Part shown: one piece after another, positions 39,077-39,777 of the stretch | How the letters are laid out: every line of letters starts with the position of its first letter | Numbering within the stretch: the first letter of the stretch is position 1 | Source: an uncultured Gammaproteobacteria bacterium | GTDB taxonomy: Bacteria > Pseudomonadota > Gammaproteobacteria > Magnimaribacterales > Magnimaribacteraceae | Reading direction: 5' to 3' | Assembly: GCA_913045055.1 (NCBI GenBank) | Contig: CAJWPI010000014.1 | Location: forward strand, 1 to 39,777 | Length of the DNA stretch: 39,777 bases | Program-made: the position numbers and the translations under genes | The notes under the pieces: model-generated | Seen by the model: the letters and a program-made list of their open reading frames with translations, nothing else | Databases searched by the model: none | What the model was told of the DNA's origin: nothing

Positions 39077-39777
39077 ATGAAAATAAGTGATCTTTTGTTT
39101 AGGGACAGTTTTTTTAGGACTCCTTCTAAATTACTAATTCTGCTCCCGCTCTTCTTTGCCCCTTTCATCTCCGCTTCTTTAACAACTGATAAGGACGTTG
39201 CGCCAGTTACTTCTTCTGTAAATTTAACTTGGTCATCTTCTTCATCTTGTACAGCTTATGATGATTGGTCAGGTAGTAAATCAAGTTCCGGGACAGAGTC
39301 CGTAGTGATAGGAAAAACAGGTTGGAATATCTATTCCTTGAACTGCTCTGGTACTCTGAAACATGCTTATGTTTGGGGTACGCAGTTTGCTACAGGTTTG
39401 CAAACTTCTACAAGCTCGAAGGAAATGCCAGAGAACATTCTTGATGTAATGACTCTGCGTACAGATAATTCTGGTGTTACTTTTTCTCTAAAAGACTCGG
39501 GTGGTACTAAAGACGAATCACTATTTAATATAGATGCCTCCTCAGGAAAAATCACTTTTAAATCTCTACCCGATTTTGAAAATCCTTTAGATTTAAATAA
39601 GGATAATGTTTATACCTTTGATGCTGTTGCTACAGATGGCAGTAATTCATCAACAAAATCTTTAACAGTTAAAATTCTAGATTCAAATGAGATACCTACA
39701 GATATAACTTTATCAAGTTCTTCCTTCAACGAAAGTAAAACGGTTTCAATTGTCGGTAGAGTTTTTGTAACTGATCC
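39077..39777 (+). CDS. Secreted cadherin-like adhesin (partial, cut at window end)
   Basis: An open frame from ATG 39077 to the window edge, 233 complete codons and no stop. The N terminus has a signal-like hydrophobic segment (LLILLPLFFAPFISAS, residues 19-34). After a Ser/Thr-rich part with several cysteines, FSLKDSGGTKDESLFNIDASSGKITF and DNVYTFDAVATDGSNSSTKSLTVKIL (both cited in part) form a cadherin-type repeat. A new repeat starts at EIPTDITLSS. Proteins of this form are large cell-surface or extracellular adhesins with calcium-binding repeats. Its real length and C-terminal secretion signal lie outside the window. Confidence 0.8.
   Translation, partial: MKISDLLFRDSFFRTPSKLLILLPLFFAPFISASLTTDKDVAPVTSSVNLTWSSSSSCTAYDDWSGSKSSSGTESVVIGKTGWNIYSLNCSGTLKHAYVWGTQFATGLQTSTSSKEMPENILDVMTLRTDNSGVTFSLKDSGGTKDESLFNIDASSGKITFKSLPDFENPLDLNKDNVYTFDAVATDGSNSSTKSLTVKILDSNEIPTDITLSSSSFNESKTVSIVGRVFVTD

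Noticed and set aside
1-39777. CRISPR array, tRNA, rRNA, IS element or prophage
   Set aside because: No regularly spaced repeats, cloverleaf-like sequences, transposase or phage genes were found by reading. A tRNAscan or Infernal run would settle small RNAs.

Overview
The window looks like a stretch of a streamlined, AT-rich marine gammaproteobacterial chromosome. The base composition is low in GC by eye. Intergenic gaps are mostly 0-60 nt, and genes are often joined by ATGA or TAATG overlaps. TonB-dependent receptors, TPR-sulfotransferases and several short-chain dehydrogenases are present. A SAR86-like or related oligotroph fits this content, but no rRNA or marker gene settles it. No tRNA, rRNA, IS element, CRISPR array or prophage was seen. 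Only three genes extend past an edge or depend on unusual starts; otherwise the genes look intact.

Left third (1-15653): the C-terminal end of metG, a TrxR-like ferredoxin/flavodoxin-NADP reductase, argG, and a TPR-sulfotransferase. Next comes a tightly overlapped plus-strand unit of a BCCT transporter, an O-acetylhomoserine sulfhydrylase, an alpha/beta hydrolase and a homocysteine S-methyltransferase. This suggests import of a methylated compound coupled to methionine synthesis. A long minus-strand run follows: TauE-like permease, zinc-free MDR reductase, pdxJ, monothiol glutaredoxin, MBL-fold protein, SnoaL-like protein and a TonB-dependent receptor.

Middle (15786-24650): a second TonB-dependent receptor shares a bidirectional terminator with a five-gene minus-strand operon. 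That operon encodes a KstD-like 3-ketosteroid dehydrogenase, a zinc alcohol dehydrogenase, an SDR, a SnoaL-fold protein carrying the BaiE (bile acid 7alpha-dehydratase) catalytic residues, and a SnoaL-fold protein carrying the ketosteroid isomerase catalytic residues. A Rieske oxygenase is divergent from this operon, and a steroid-5alpha-reductase-superfamily membrane protein (DUF1295) is convergent with the Rieske gene. Together this is a strong candidate for an undescribed steroid or triterpenoid transformation locus in a marine bacterium.

Right-centre (24663-31938): a complete cofactor F420 module. It holds a CofG/CofH fusion (fbiC), cofC, cofD, cofE and an F420:NADP oxidoreductase, with an LLM-family F420-type oxidoreductase and a dienelactone-hydrolase-like enzyme. 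The DUF1295 gene lies 12 nt downstream of fbiC on the same strand, so the F420 and steroid-like modules appear physically and transcriptionally joined. The working hypothesis is that F420H2 supplies low-potential hydride to reduce an enone or another intermediate in this pathway.

Right end (32030-39777): two convergent SDRs, then an ibpA-like small heat-shock gene with a sigma32-type promoter and a candidate ROSE-like RNA thermometer. A four-gene ATGA-coupled operon follows (small unknown protein, DUF1214 protein, sulfotransferase, metal-site-degenerate amidohydrolase-like protein). It is followed by a minus-strand crotonase-rubredoxin pair, with the 56-residue rubredoxin easily missed, and by the start of a secreted cadherin-like adhesin cut by the window edge.
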